DNA of 64,000 nt from UBA3937 sp050951585 (GCA_050951585.1 JBMNJI010000006.1:372001-436000), one strand, 5' to 3'. Positions 41,114 through 50,548 are shown, numbered from the stretch's first letter. Translations and numbers: made by a program. Notes: generated by a model not told the origin, from the letters alone.

Positions 41114-43348
41114 ATGAAAACTAGGCGGGTACTACTGACATTATTCGCGGTGACATTATTCTTATTGGTTCCTATGACAGTGTTGGGGGCGACACTGCAT
41201 GTGGGACCGGGGCAGACTTACAGTGGCACTACACAAGACGCAATCAACAGGGCAATTCAAGCAGCAAAATCCGGCGACACGGTGTATCTTCATGCGGCTA
41301 CCTACAACATCACCGGACCAATTATCGTCAAAAGCGGCATTACAATACGTGGCGACGGTAACAACACGATAATTCACGGGGCAGGAGATAACGTATGTAA
41401 CAATCCCAATGATGAAAAAGGAGCAGCCTACTTTGTTTGTAACGATGTTTCAAATGTCACGATCAGCTATTTACGCTTTACCAGTAAGGCAACAAGTTCC
41501 ACTAGTGGCGGAAAAGGTAATGGTCGGCAATGTATCTGGTTCCGTAGGGCATCTAATTGTACAGTGCATAATGTAACTTTTACCAGGTATATATACTGTG
41601 ATGGTGTCCGGGTAAGTTCATCCAGTGGTATCACCGTGCGTGATTGCGAAATCAATGCAGGGCATGACGGAATCTGCTTTTATGCTTCAAGTAACTGTAA
41701 GGCTTATAACAATCTTATCACTGTCCAAAGTAATAACGCCATACGCATTTATAGTTCATCAAATGTCGAAATTTATAAAAATAACTTTACCACCTATGCC
41801 GGTGGCTGGTGTATTTTGCAATTTGAAGAAAAGGCAAAGGACGTCAATGTTCACCACAATGTATTCTATGATACTAAAGGGAACGCTGGCTTAGCACCAT
41901 GGAATTTTTCCGGTTCAAATATTAATGTTCACGATAATGTCTTCTGGAATTGTACTACGATCACAAAAGAAAGCGAATTCAAAGGTCAACTAAAATTTGC
42001 AAGTAGTAATCAAGTAAATCCTTCTGATAGAAATCTAACTAACTGGAAAAATAAAGGATACGGTAGAGGTTCTAGCGGAAGCGGTTCCAGTTCAGGGTCC
42101 TCAGGGTCCTCAGGCTCATCAGGTTCTTCAAGTTCGGGTTCCGGTTCAAGTTCCGGTGGTTCCAATGGTTCCACCAGTGCTAGTGGCTGGTATTCCGCAA
42201 CAAATACCTCCTCAGTCTATAGTTTAGGAACCAGTAATACCGGAACAGTGACCATCGAATTTGACCTGACTCCCCTGGGCGGTTCGAGTTCCGGTGGTTC
42301 CAATGGTTCCACTAGTGCTAGTGGCTGGTATTCCGCAACAAATACCTCCTCAGTCTATAGTTTAGGAACCAGTAATACCGGAACAGTGACCATCGAATTT
42401 GACCTGACTCCCCTGGGCACCAAACCAGCTGGTGTCATCGGTTACGCCGATAGCAGCCAGTCTATCACCGGTTATGACAGCTTTGGGATGCTGATCGAAT
42501 TAGGCACCAACCAGTGTTTCCGGGTCAGAAACGGCACAACCTATGCGGCGGCACGAACTGTGAACTTTAGTCCGAACAGAACGTATCACTTCAGGATAAT
42601 TGCCAATACCTCCAACAGAACCTATGATGTTTATGTTACACCTCCCGGAGGAAGTGCCACTCTTATTGCCAGTGGTTATCGCTTCCGGAATCAGTCCATG
42701 AATGATGTCGGAAAAGTTGCGCTGCTCCAGGCCTCCGGCTATGGTAACTTCAGAATTAATAACCACAAAGTATCCAGAAGCGGGTCCTCAACTTCCTCAG
42801 GTTCATCAACTTCCTCAGGCTCCTCAAGCTCCTCTGGTTCTTCAGGTTCCTCCGGTTCTTCAGGTTCCTCAACTTCGACTGGTTCCAATCCTTTATATTC
42901 AGCAACAAATTATTCAGCAGTCCGTAGCCTGGGCACAAGTAATACCGGAAAAGTGACCATCGAATTTGACCTGACTACCGTGGGCAACAAGCCGGCCGGT
43001 GTCATCGGTTACGCCGACAGCAGCCAATCTATCACCGGTTACGACAGCTTTGGGATGGTGATTGAATTAAGCACAAGCGGATATTTCCGGGTTAGAAACG
43101 GCTCAACCTATGCGGCGGCACGCACTGTGAACTTTAGTCCGAACAAAACTTATCACTTCAGAATCATTGCCAATACATCCAACAGAACCTATGATGTCTA
43201 TGTTACACCTCCCGGGGGAAGTGCCACCCTTATTGCCAGTGGTTATAGCTTCCGGAATCAGTCCATGAATGATGTTGGAAAAGTCGCTCTGGTGCAGGCC
43301 TCCGGCTATGGTAATTACTACATTGCCAATCATAAGATTTCAAAATAA
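41114..43348 (+). CDS. Large secreted parallel beta-helix protein with duplicated C-terminal domains
   Basis: 744 residues. Signal peptide 1-25. Residues ~27-315 form a right-handed parallel beta-helix, pectate-lyase/PbH1-like, with repeats such as SNVTISYLRF, SNCTVHNVTF, SGITVRDCEI, SNVEIYKNNF. Then Gly/Ser-rich linkers and two complete ~150-residue domains (~430-555 and ~595-743, sharing KPAGVIGYADSSQSITGYDS and RTYDVYVTPPGGSATLIASG). A third partial copy precedes the first complete one, made by an exact 138-bp tandem duplication. AAGGAGGGG ribosome site. Likely a surface or extracellular glycan-binding or polysaccharide-degrading protein; the substrate is unknown. Confidence 0.9.
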   Translation: MKTRRVLLTLFAVTLFLLVPMTVLGATLHVGPGQTYSGTTQDAINRAIQAAKSGDTVYLHAATYNITGPIIVKSGITIRGDGNNTIIHGAGDNVCNNPNDEKGAAYFVCNDVSNVTISYLRFTSKATSSTSGGKGNGRQCIWFRRASNCTVHNVTFTRYIYCDGVRVSSSSGITVRDCEINAGHDGICFYASSNCKAYNNLITVQSNNAIRIYSSSNVEIYKNNFTTYAGGWCILQFEEKAKDVNVHHNVFYDTKGNAGLAPWNFSGSNINVHDNVFWNCTTITKESEFKGQLKFASSNQVNPSDRNLTNWKNKGYGRGSSGSGSSSGSSGSSGSSGSSSSGSGSSSGGSNGSTSASGWYSATNTSSVYSLGTSNTGTVTIEFDLTPLGGSSSGGSNGSTSASGWYSATNTSSVYSLGTSNTGTVTIEFDLTPLGTKPAGVIGYADSSQSITGYDSFGMLIELGTNQCFRVRNGTTYAAARTVNFSPNRTYHFRIIANTSNRTYDVYVTPPGGSATLIASGYRFRNQSMNDVGKVALLQASGYGNFRINNHKVSRSGSSTSSGSSTSSGSSSSSGSSGSSGSSGSSTSTGSNPLYSATNYSAVRSLGTSNTGKVTIEFDLTTVGNKPAGVIGYADSSQSITGYDSFGMVIELSTSGYFRVRNGSTYAAARTVNFSPNKTYHFRIIANTSNRTYDVYVTPPGGSATLIASGYSFRNQSMNDVGKVALVQASGYGNYYIANHKISK
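42143..42418 (+). repeat. 138-bp tandem duplication inside the secreted protein gene
   Basis: Copies 42143-42280 and 42281-42418 differ at only two silent positions. The 46-codon unit covers the end of a Ser/Gly linker and the first ~30 residues of the C-terminal domain type (GWYSATNTSSVYSLGTSN). In-frame, so it adds a truncated domain start without breaking the gene. Probably very recent. Confidence 0.95.
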
Positions 43349-43409
43349 ATAGAAGTTAAAATAATAGAATAGGCGGTGTTTATTATTACTGATCTTGAAA
43401 TTATAAACT

Positions 43410-43459
43410 AGTACCGGACAGAAAAGCTTAGGGAAAGCTGATCTGTCCGGTACTGTTTT
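43410..43459. terminator. Terminator after the secreted beta-helix gene
   Basis: AGTACCGGACAG (43410-43421) pairs perfectly with CTGTCCGGTACT (43443-43454), loop of 21 nt, then GTTTTT. Probably also stops the convergent methyltransferase operon. Confidence 0.85.
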
Positions 43460-43477
43460 TATGTACAATTTTTCTTT

Positions 43478-44059
43478 TTACCACCATTTTTCGCCTAATA
43501 AGCGGTCTAAGATAATGGCGGCCGCACTGCGGACCGATAAATGATTATAGGTGCTATTTGCTCCATACACCGGTGCCAGGACAAAATCCGCCTCGTCAAC
43601 TATTTCCGGAGCGATGCCCCAGCCCGTTCCAAAAAGCAGAAGATAACTTTCGGCTCGGTTTTCTTCCAGGATCTGACGCATGTAAGGATAACTAACCGAG
43701 CGCGGGAAATCTTGGGCATCGGTCACAATAATTTGAGGTTCTCTCCCATCTTGCCTCACAATTTCTTCTTTTACAGCGGCCAGAGATTTCTTTACGGCAA
43801 CTCGTTGTAATGCTTCCTTCCGGTCGGGATTATAGACCGCGCCATAGCCCTTTTGCCAATAATCAATCACTTCCTGAACCAGTCTCTCCTGACTGTCGAG
43901 CGGGTGAATCAAATAATATTTTTCGACCGCATAAGTCGCCACACAACGGGCAATATCATGAATATCCAGATTAGTTATCGAAGTGGTGATCCGTTCATTA
44001 TTCTTGTTTAAAACCGGATAATGAACCAGGGCAAGATAGATCCGGTTAGCCCTCCCCAT
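43478..44059 (-). CDS. SAM-dependent RNA methyltransferase (Methyltrn_RNA_4 / SPOUT-like)
   Basis: 193 residues from ATG 44059, which lies inside the end of trmD with GGAGG upstream; the longer frame (44200) is trmD antisense-frame noise. Begins GRANRIYLALVHYPVLNKN and ends with the knotted SAM-binding motif LLLFGTGWGIAPEIVDEADF then VYGANSTYNHLSVRSAAAI. Known to follow trmD in Clostridia; probably modifies tRNA or rRNA, target unknown. Confidence 0.9.
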   Translation of the reverse strand: MGRANRIYLALVHYPVLNKNNERITTSITNLDIHDIARCVATYAVEKYYLIHPLDSQERLVQEVIDYWQKGYGAVYNPDRKEALQRVAVKKSLAAVKEEIVRQDGREPQIIVTDAQDFPRSVSYPYMRQILEENRAESYLLLFGTGWGIAPEIVDEADFVLAPVYGANSTYNHLSVRSAAAIILDRLLGEKWW

Positions 44060-44801
44060 TGTGCTTTTCCTCCTCCTGCCGAATTTCCGAAAGAAATCGC
44101 ATATCCTCCGCGGAGAGGGTTTTCTTTTGCAGTAAATCAGGTCTTTTCTGCCAGGTCCGTTTAAGGGCTTCCCGCCGGCGCCATTTGCGAATCTCCTCAT
44201 GATTACCGGTAAGCAGAACCTCGGGAACTGTCATGCCCCGGAAATCTCGCGGTCTTGTGTACTGGGGATATTCTAACAGTCCATCATAAAAAGAGTCTAT
44301 ATAGGCGGATTCTGTTTCACCCAAAACACCGGGTAATAAACGGCAAACAGCATCGATTACAACCATCGCCGGTAATTCTCCGCCGGTCAGGACATAATCC
44401 CCAATCGAGATTTCCAGATCAGCCAAGGCTCTGATTCTCTCATCAAACCCCTCATAATGCCCGCAGATAAAGGCGAGCTTTTTCTCTTGCGCCAAATCTT
44501 TGACGATGGCCTGATTCAGGGTTTGGCCCTGGGGAGTCATCAGCAGGATTTTGCCATCATAACTTGTCAGATCACCTAATTCAGCCTCCAAAGCATAATA
44601 AATGGGCTCCGGTTTAAGTACCATCCCTGCCCCTCCCCCAAACGGGCTGTCATCCACATTCTGATGTTTCGAAGGTGCGAAATCACGATAATCAACAAAT
44701 TTAAAATTCACAAACCCATTTTCCTGGGCTCTTTTTAAGATGCTTGTATTCAATGGCCCCTTAAACATCTCCGGGAAAATGGTAAAGATTTGGATGTCCA
44801 T
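44046..44801 (-). CDS. trmD: tRNA (guanine-37-N1)-methyltransferase
   Basis: Methylates G37 next to the anticodon to prevent frameshifting. 251 residues with the SPOUT trefoil knot: DDSPFGGGAGMVLKPEP, GHYEGFDERI, GDYVLTGGELPAMVVIDA, RLLPGVLGE. Downstream of rimM by 26 bp, overlapping the next methyltransferase gene by 14 nt. Confidence 0.97.
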   Translation of the reverse strand: MDIQIFTIFPEMFKGPLNTSILKRAQENGFVNFKFVDYRDFAPSKHQNVDDSPFGGGAGMVLKPEPIYYALEAELGDLTSYDGKILLMTPQGQTLNQAIVKDLAQEKKLAFICGHYEGFDERIRALADLEISIGDYVLTGGELPAMVVIDAVCRLLPGVLGETESAYIDSFYDGLLEYPQYTRPRDFRGMTVPEVLLTGNHEEIRKWRRREALKRTWQKRPDLLQKKTLSAEDMRFLSEIRQEEEKHNGEG

Positions 44802-44827
44802 CTCTGCTATCTACCTCTCCTTCCCTC

Positions 44828-45322
44828 CTAATCCAACAGCCCGGGAGGGATTATAACATTGATTCTTCCTGCCTTTAAGTCAACCTCTTTCACCACCGAC
44901 TTTAAAGCGGGAAGATAGATCTCTTTTTCTTCCGGGGTTTTCACCACATAGACATCATTACTGCCTGTCTGTAAAACATTCGTCAGCGTTCCCAGGAGCT
45001 TTTCATCTTCATACACCGCAAGCCCTACCAGCTCAAAAAGATAGAAAGAACCTTCCGGCAAGGGCTTAACCTCATGCCGCGGGATCTCCACATACAGATT
45101 TTTTAATATTTCCGCGGCATTCATATCGGTAATTTCCTGCAAGGAAAGTAAAACAAAATTTTGGTGTAGCCGCACATCGGCGATTGTGTAGAGTGTCTTC
45201 GCGATGTAAACCTGCTGTAACTCAAAAAACCTATGCGGATCATCCGTTAAGGGATATATTTTTAATTCCCCGGTATGCCCGTGCGTATTAATAATCTGAC
45301 CGATTTTGATGAATTCGCTCAT
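44828..45322 (-). CDS. rimM: Ribosome maturation factor RimM
   Basis: 164 residues; binds S19 during 30S assembly. N-terminal RimM domain (IGQIINTHGHTGELKIYPLTD) then PRC-barrel (~100-164, LVGLAVYEDEKLLGTLTNVLQTGSNDVYVVK). Located between ylqD and trmD in the standard order. Confidence 0.96.
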   Translation of the reverse strand: MSEFIKIGQIINTHGHTGELKIYPLTDDPHRFFELQQVYIAKTLYTIADVRLHQNFVLLSLQEITDMNAAEILKNLYVEIPRHEVKPLPEGSFYLFELVGLAVYEDEKLLGTLTNVLQTGSNDVYVVKTPEEKEIYLPALKSVVKEVDLKAGRINVIIPPGLLD

Positions 45323-45335
45323 CCTCTCACCCTAC

Positions 45336-45740
45336 CTACCTAATGGCAATGATGTTCCCGTCTTTAAGCACGATCTCCCGTTGCATGATTTCATCCCAGT
45401 TATCGCCCACCTGAACCACGATCGGCCCTTCAATTTCACCCTGAACAACTTCCTTCCCCAGTTCTAACGTACTGATGAATTTAATTTGTTCGGTCATCTT
45501 TTCTTTGGCTTCTTCTCTTTGCATCTTTTCGTATTCAATTTGCTCTTTCACGACAGCGACCTGAGGTGAACCCTTTAAAGTCAATTCAGTGAGTGCTTTT
45601 TTGGCACGCTGGTCAATAAATTTCAATTCGGCCTCCAGTTTATTAATACCATCCTGTAATTCATTGATTAGCCCTTTTTTAAAGTCTTCAGTGACAATGG
45701 CCTTCACGATTATTTTCCGCTTAATTTCGATTTTTTCCAC
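45336..45740 (-). CDS. ylqD: YlqD family protein
   Basis: 134 residues: KRKIIVKAIVTEDFKKGLINELQ opens, a long coiled coil follows (~35-80, LQDGINKLEAELKFIDQ), then a beta C-terminus (GPIVVQVGDNWDEIMQREIVLKDG). Conserved in this operon across Firmicutes; function unknown. Confidence 0.9.
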   Translation of the reverse strand: MEKIEIKRKIIVKAIVTEDFKKGLINELQDGINKLEAELKFIDQRAKKALTELTLKGSPQVAVVKEQIEYEKMQREEAKEKMTEQIKFISTLELGKEVVQGEIEGPIVVQVGDNWDEIMQREIVLKDGNIIAIR

Positions 45741-45796
45741 GCTCGTTCCCCCATTCTTTCTTTTTATTATAAACTAAAAATCCGGAAAGAAAAAAA

Positions 45797-45825
45797 TAAG
45801 GAAAAAGAGGTCTGCTCTGACCTCT
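45797..45825 (-). terminator. Hairpin between khpA and ylqD
   Basis: AGAGGTC/GACCTCT stem with a 6-nt loop followed by T-rich sequence on the minus strand, immediately after khpA. Suggests partial termination inside the operon, setting different levels of S16/KhpA and YlqD/RimM/TrmD. Confidence 0.65.
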
Positions 45826-46056
45826 CTATTGAAGTATGTCTACTATCACTTTTTTGTCTTCCCGGATCGCTGCAGCTCGCACAACTGTCCGTATTGCCCT
45901 GGCAATACGACCTTGTTTTCCGATTACTTTACCCATGTCCTGGGGGGCCACATGCAGCTCCAGAATGACTGTATCATTTTCCTCGCGACTGCTTACCTTT
46001 ACTCCTTCAACATCGTCAACTAAGGCTTTTGCCATAACTTCGACCAGCTCTTTCAT
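45826..46056 (-). CDS. khpA: KH-domain RNA-binding protein KhpA
   Basis: 76 residues from ATG 46056, with G-rich ribosome site. Single KH domain with the GxxG loop in GKVIGKQGRIARAIRTV. Partner of KhpB/Jag in RNA binding affecting cell division in Firmicutes. Confidence 0.94.
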   Translation of the reverse strand: MKELVEVMAKALVDDVEGVKVSSREENDTVILELHVAPQDMGKVIGKQGRIARAIRTVVRAAAIREDKKVIVDILQ

Positions 46057-46108
46057 TATTACACCCCCAACCATTTGTCCCCATGGTATTATAGAAAGGT
46101 TACTTTCA

Positions 46109-46366
46109 TTACTCGCTGTCTTTCGCTAATACCCCGGCTTTATTCAGCAAAGATTTGACTGTTTCGGAAGGCTGAGCTCCGGTTTTTATCCAGTATTGGG
46201 CTCTTTCTTCATTTACTTTCAGAACTATTGGATTCTTGGTCGGATCATAATACCCGATTTCTTCAATGAAACGTCCGTCACGCGGTGAACGGGAATCAGC
46301 TACAACCAAACGGTAAAACGGGGCTTTCTTGGCACCCATTCTTCTTAATCTGATTCTTGTTGCCAT
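46109..46366 (-). CDS. rpsP: 30S ribosomal protein S16
   Basis: 85 residues, full length: ATRIRLRRMGAKKAPFYRLVVADSRSPRDGRFIEEIGYYDPT spans the diagnostic core (shown in parts: RRMGAKKAPFYR, DSRSPRDGRF). Ribosome site GAGGTG. Operon order rpsP-khpA is universal in the group. Confidence 0.98.
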   Translation of the reverse strand: MATRIRLRRMGAKKAPFYRLVVADSRSPRDGRFIEEIGYYDPTKNPIVLKVNEERAQYWIKTGAQPSETVKSLLNKAGVLAKDSE

Positions 46367-46485
46367 AATATCACCTCCTCAAAAAGTCTCAAGATCATAT
46401 TTAAAGGCAGATATGCTTTATTTTACAGGCATAAATGCTGTGATCTTCCATTATCTTTCCTGTTGCTATTTAAATATTGAACTAA

Positions 46486-47838
46486 CTATTTAAAAAACGG
46501 TAGTTTGGCCATCCTTTTTTTGTTTAATTTTCCGCCTTGCTGCATCTGGGTGAACTGCTTCATCATCTTTTGCATCTGCTCAAACTGTTTGATGGTTCGA
46601 TTGACATCCTGAATCGAAGTCCCGCTACCTGCAGCAATCCTTTTCCGCCGGCTTCCATTGATGATTTCCGGTTTTCTTCGTTCTGCAGTTGTCATAGAAC
46701 GGATGACTGCTTCCACATGCTTAATATCCTTTTCATTCACCTCCAGCCCTTGCAGTCCTTTCACTTTGTTCATTCCGGGAATCATCTCCATTAACTGATT
46801 CAACGGACCCATCTTTTGCACTTGCTGCAGCTGATCTAAATAGTCATCAAAGGTGAACTCATTTTGCCGTATCTTCCGTTCTAATTCCTGCGCCTTTTGC
46901 AGGTCAACGGTGGCCTGTGCCTTTTCAATAAGGGTCAGCACATCGCCCATACCCAGGATCCGCGACGCCATGCGCTCCGGATAAAAAGGCTCCAAAGCGT
47001 CAAGTTTTTCCCCGATACCCGTAAATTTAATCGGTTTCCCCGTGACCGCTTTGACCGATAAGGCGGCCCCGCCTCTGGTATCCCCATCGAGTTTAGTCAG
47101 CACTACGCCGTCTAAACCCAACAGCTGATTAAACTTTTCCGCAACATTAACCGCATCCTGTCCGGTCATTGCATCGACCACGAGCAAAATCTCCTGCGGA
47201 TGACACTGTTGCTTGATTTGCGCCAGCTCGGCCATTAATTCTTCATCGATGTGTAAACGACCGGCCGTATCTAAAATAACCAAATCCTGCCCGTTTTTTT
47301 CAGCATGGGCAATAGCGCCTTTAGCAATATCTACCGGGTTTTGCTTCTCACCCAGTGAAAAAACGGGAATAGCCAGTTGTTCTCCTAATACCTGCAACTG
47401 CTTAATTGCCGCAGGCCGATAAATATCACAGGCAACCAGCAAAGGACTCCGCCCCTGCTTTTTCAGAAGACGGGCCAGTTTCGCACTGCTCGTTGTTTTC
47501 CCGGATCCTTGCAGACCAACCATCATCACAATCGTTGGTGGCTTGGATGAAATATTAATCTTACTTTGCGTTCCCCCCATCAGTTGGGTTAACTCATCAT
47601 GGACAATCTTAATTACTTGCTGACCGGGCGTAAGACTCTCTAAAACCTCAGAACCGATCGCCCTTTCTGTTACTTTAGTAATAAAATCTTTGACAACCTT
47701 ATAACTTACATCCGCCTCCAGTAAAGCTAAACGTACCTCGCGCATGGCCAGCTGCACATCTTTTTCCGTAAGTTTTCCCTTTCCGCGTAAGTTTTTAAAG
47801 ATTGCCTGGATTTTTTCGGAGATACTTTCAAATGCCAT
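46486..47838 (-). CDS. ffh: Signal recognition particle protein Ffh
   Basis: GTPase of the SRP that targets nascent membrane proteins to FtsY. 450 residues: N domain, G domain with GLQGSGKTTSSAKLA (~106), DTAGRLHID and TKLDGDTRGGAALS, then the Met-rich M domain (MPGMNKV-type, RRKRIAAGSGTSIQDVN, MQKMMKQFTQMQQGG). Follows ylxM by 11 bp. Confidence 0.98.
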   Translation of the reverse strand: MAFESISEKIQAIFKNLRGKGKLTEKDVQLAMREVRLALLEADVSYKVVKDFITKVTERAIGSEVLESLTPGQQVIKIVHDELTQLMGGTQSKINISSKPPTIVMMVGLQGSGKTTSSAKLARLLKKQGRSPLLVACDIYRPAAIKQLQVLGEQLAIPVFSLGEKQNPVDIAKGAIAHAEKNGQDLVILDTAGRLHIDEELMAELAQIKQQCHPQEILLVVDAMTGQDAVNVAEKFNQLLGLDGVVLTKLDGDTRGGAALSVKAVTGKPIKFTGIGEKLDALEPFYPERMASRILGMGDVLTLIEKAQATVDLQKAQELERKIRQNEFTFDDYLDQLQQVQKMGPLNQLMEMIPGMNKVKGLQGLEVNEKDIKHVEAVIRSMTTAERRKPEIINGSRRKRIAAGSGTSIQDVNRTIKQFEQMQKMMKQFTQMQQGGKLNKKRMAKLPFFK

Positions 47839-47849
47839 CGATTAAACAC

Positions 47850-48209
47850 CTACCAGCTCTCTTCTAATTTTTGCAGCAACTCATAGACCATCGCCCATTC
47901 TTTTTCTTGAGGATTAGTGCAACTGTCCTGCTTTTGCAAAGACCCTAACTGTTGACGAAGAGCCGCTAAAATGGCCTGACCGGCAACATATTTCCGCACC
48001 AGGCCCAATCGTTCCTCATAATGTTGAAGAGCTCCCTCCGTCCGCTTGACCAGGTCATAAATCGCCGGACGCGATACATCTTGAAGCTCGCCGATTTCCC
48101 CCAGCGACAAATCCTGCTGAAAATACAGGTCGTATATTTCCCGTTGTTTTTTCGTTAAAAGAGAGCCATAAAAATCAAATAATAAGGCTCTCTGCGTTAA
48201 ATCATCCAT
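47850..48209 (-). CDS. ylxM: YlxM family DNA-binding protein (UPF0122)
   Basis: 119 residues with a sigma-70 region 4-like helix-turn-helix: LLTKKQREIYDLYFQQDLSLGEIGELQDVSRPAIYDLVKR-type sequence (~15-55). Member of the SRP locus; in some species it modulates SRP activity. Short N-terminus and a charged helical tail. Confidence 0.94.
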   Translation of the reverse strand: MDDLTQRALLFDFYGSLLTKKQREIYDLYFQQDLSLGEIGELQDVSRPAIYDLVKRTEGALQHYEERLGLVRKYVAGQAILAALRQQLGSLQKQDSCTNPQEKEWAMVYELLQKLEESW

Positions 48210-48296
48210 CTGTTATACTCCATTGTTAAGGAAAAATACTTAACAGTCAACTATAAGTCATCTTACCCTAAATATTCCTCCTTGTCAACTGATATT

Positions 48297-50339
48297 TCAA
48301 ATTTGCCCCAACACATTTTTGACGGCTTGAATAAAAACGTCCAGTAACTCAGGATCAAATTGCGTTCCCTTACATTGCTCGATTTCCTTGATCGCATCGG
48401 AAGGCGATAAAACTTTGCGATAGGGACGTTCTGAAACCATCCCGTCATAAGCATCAGCAAACGCCAGAATACGGCATTCCAACGGAATACTCTTGCCCTT
48501 GACCCTGAAGGGATAACCATTGCCATCCCACCATTCATGATGTTTCAGAATTAATTCGGCAATTGGCGCTAAATCATCTGAAAACTGGGCAATGCGATAG
48601 CCGATCTCACAATGTCTTCTCATTTCCAGGGTTTCGTCCCAGTTTAACGGCCCCCGTTTAAACAGGATTTCGTCACTAATTCCTACTTTACCGATATCAT
48701 GGTAATGGGCAAGTTTTTCCAATCTGTCCATTTGCTCCGGAGCCAAATTTAAGATCTTCCCCATTTCGAGCACTATTGTTTGCACAACATGAATATGCCC
48801 TTCCAGCCCAAAATCTTTCTCACTTAATATTCTCTTCATCGCATTAAGAATCGACAGTTGGGAAATATTCTTATTCTTCATTTTCTCGCCGTACATTTTA
48901 TTATCCGCTTCCGTGAAAAGATCCTGCGGAGTTTTTTCCCGTCCTTCACATGAGGCGTAACCGACCGACATATTGATGGGCAGTTCGTTTTTCTGGGCAT
49001 TATGTCGGCTCATTTCTTCAGACAGGGCATAACAAACCTTTTCCAGCATTTCTTCAGTATAGTTTACCAGGATTACGGCAAATTCATCTCCGCCAATTCT
49101 GGCAATTTTCCCGTCTTCAGCGAGGACTTTCTTCAGAATGCCCGCGGCTGTTTTAATTAACATATCTCCGGAAGCATGTCCAAAGGTATCGTTCACAATT
49201 TTCAACCCGTCAATATCACTGACAATTACCCCTAAATGGGCATATTCTTCATTCTCTAAATTCCGGATTTCTTCTTCAAAATACAGCCGATTCCCCAACT
49301 CAGTTAAGGCATCATGCTGACTCAAATATTTCAGCTCACTTTCTACTTTCTTGCTTTCCGTAATATCACGCGCTATACCTTCATAAGCAACGACCCTGCC
49401 TACTTCATTGTAGATCGGCATACAACGCTGCTCCACCCAGATTATCTTGTTTTTCTTGTGATGGATCCGCTGGACAATCGTAATTCCTTCCCTGCCCACC
49501 GGTCTCTTTAAACTCTCAAGCTGATATAAATCACCAGCCAGCGTAATCTTCTGCAGAAGTTCCGGATCTTTATAAAAATCGTCTACCTCATAACCTGTTA
49601 ATGCTTCCACCGCTGGACTGATATAGTCATAACCGTATTTAGGCCATAAGGAAAGACGGTAAATTACATCCTGGGCATTTTCCGCCAGCAAGCGGAAACG
49701 TGATTCACTTTGCTCTAATTCTTTTCTCAAACGTTGGAAGTAAATGTTTAATAAAGCGATCGAGGCGATCAGGGAAACAACCGCCGTAACAAAATAACCA
49801 TAAGCCGCCAACTGCATCATCGAACGGGTAAAGGGATACAAACAAAGATGTACGCTCCAGACAATCAGTGCGCCCCCTCCGAGGGTGCGTCCAATCCCCA
49901 TCACTTCATCGCTGTCGAAAATATTTAATCCTGTATAAAAAATACTAATGGCCATAAAAACAGCCGGTAATAATGAAGACAAGATCGGCGGCATATCCAG
50001 AAATGTGCCGACACAACACCAAACGATGCCCAATATAAAAAAATGTCTCCAGTTCTTCGAAAGGGGCTTATTGATAAAATCAAAAGAACCCATCAATAAA
50101 TAGTACCCTGATACGGCTAAGGCAACCAGGTCAACCATACTATATAACGAAGAGGCGGCAATATCCTCGTCTCCTAACAGAATCATGATAAAATCCGCGC
50201 CGGCTTTTACGATTAAAATCAATCCGCTGATACACCATAAGCCGACAAAGCGATCGCGATATTGATAATACAAATATCCGAAAACAAAAAACAATATAAC
50301 TGAATTGACGATTGTTAAAAACAAAAAGTACGTATCCAT
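48297..50339 (-). CDS. Membrane c-di-GMP turnover protein: 7TM-PAS-GGDEF-HD-GYP
   Basis: 680 residues from ATG 50339 (GGAGA upstream; the frame opens at 50432). N-terminal ~210 residues form about seven membrane spans. A PAS/PAC region (~215-340, FRLLAENAQDVIYRL) is followed by a diguanylate cyclase domain with intact ARIGGDEFAVIL, and a C-terminal HD-GYP phosphodiesterase with HDIGKVGISDEIL, HHEWWDGNGYPF. Both catalytic motifs look intact, so the protein may be bifunctional or use one domain as a sensor. It lies alone between ylxM and mtaD, with its own terminator-bounded region. Confidence 0.93.
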   Translation of the reverse strand: MDTYFLFLTIVNSVILFFVFGYLYYQYRDRFVGLWCISGLILIVKAGADFIMILLGDEDIAASSLYSMVDLVALAVSGYYLLMGSFDFINKPLSKNWRHFFILGIVWCCVGTFLDMPPILSSLLPAVFMAISIFYTGLNIFDSDEVMGIGRTLGGGALIVWSVHLCLYPFTRSMMQLAAYGYFVTAVVSLIASIALLNIYFQRLRKELEQSESRFRLLAENAQDVIYRLSLWPKYGYDYISPAVEALTGYEVDDFYKDPELLQKITLAGDLYQLESLKRPVGREGITIVQRIHHKKNKIIWVEQRCMPIYNEVGRVVAYEGIARDITESKKVESELKYLSQHDALTELGNRLYFEEEIRNLENEEYAHLGVIVSDIDGLKIVNDTFGHASGDMLIKTAAGILKKVLAEDGKIARIGGDEFAVILVNYTEEMLEKVCYALSEEMSRHNAQKNELPINMSVGYASCEGREKTPQDLFTEADNKMYGEKMKNKNISQLSILNAMKRILSEKDFGLEGHIHVVQTIVLEMGKILNLAPEQMDRLEKLAHYHDIGKVGISDEILFKRGPLNWDETLEMRRHCEIGYRIAQFSDDLAPIAELILKHHEWWDGNGYPFRVKGKSIPLECRILAFADAYDGMVSERPYRKVLSPSDAIKEIEQCKGTQFDPELLDVFIQAVKNVLGQI

Positions 50340-50440
50340 GGTACAGGTCTCCATTCTCCAAAAATATGCATCTATTAGTAATTTTCTATTTTTATCGGAA
50401 AAACCCTTTTTGATATTGTCGTTAAATAACAAAAAATAAG

Positions 50441-50469
50441 AAAATCAAGACTTAAGTCCTGATTTTTTC
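50441..50469 (-). terminator. Terminator after the mtnP-mtaD genes
   Basis: AATCAAGACT/AGTCCTGATT stem with one mismatch and T-rich flanks on both strands, 80 bp past the mtaD stop. Confidence 0.7.
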
Positions 50470-50548
50470 TTTATAAAATATATATTCGCATTATTTATAC
50501 TATATTGTCAAGTATTTTTTATCATTTTCCTGTCTATTCTACTTTTCA

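Noticed and set aside
42756..42938. Leucine/arginine-rich minus-strand frame
   Set aside because: Artefact of the Ser/Gly-codon repeats on the other strand.
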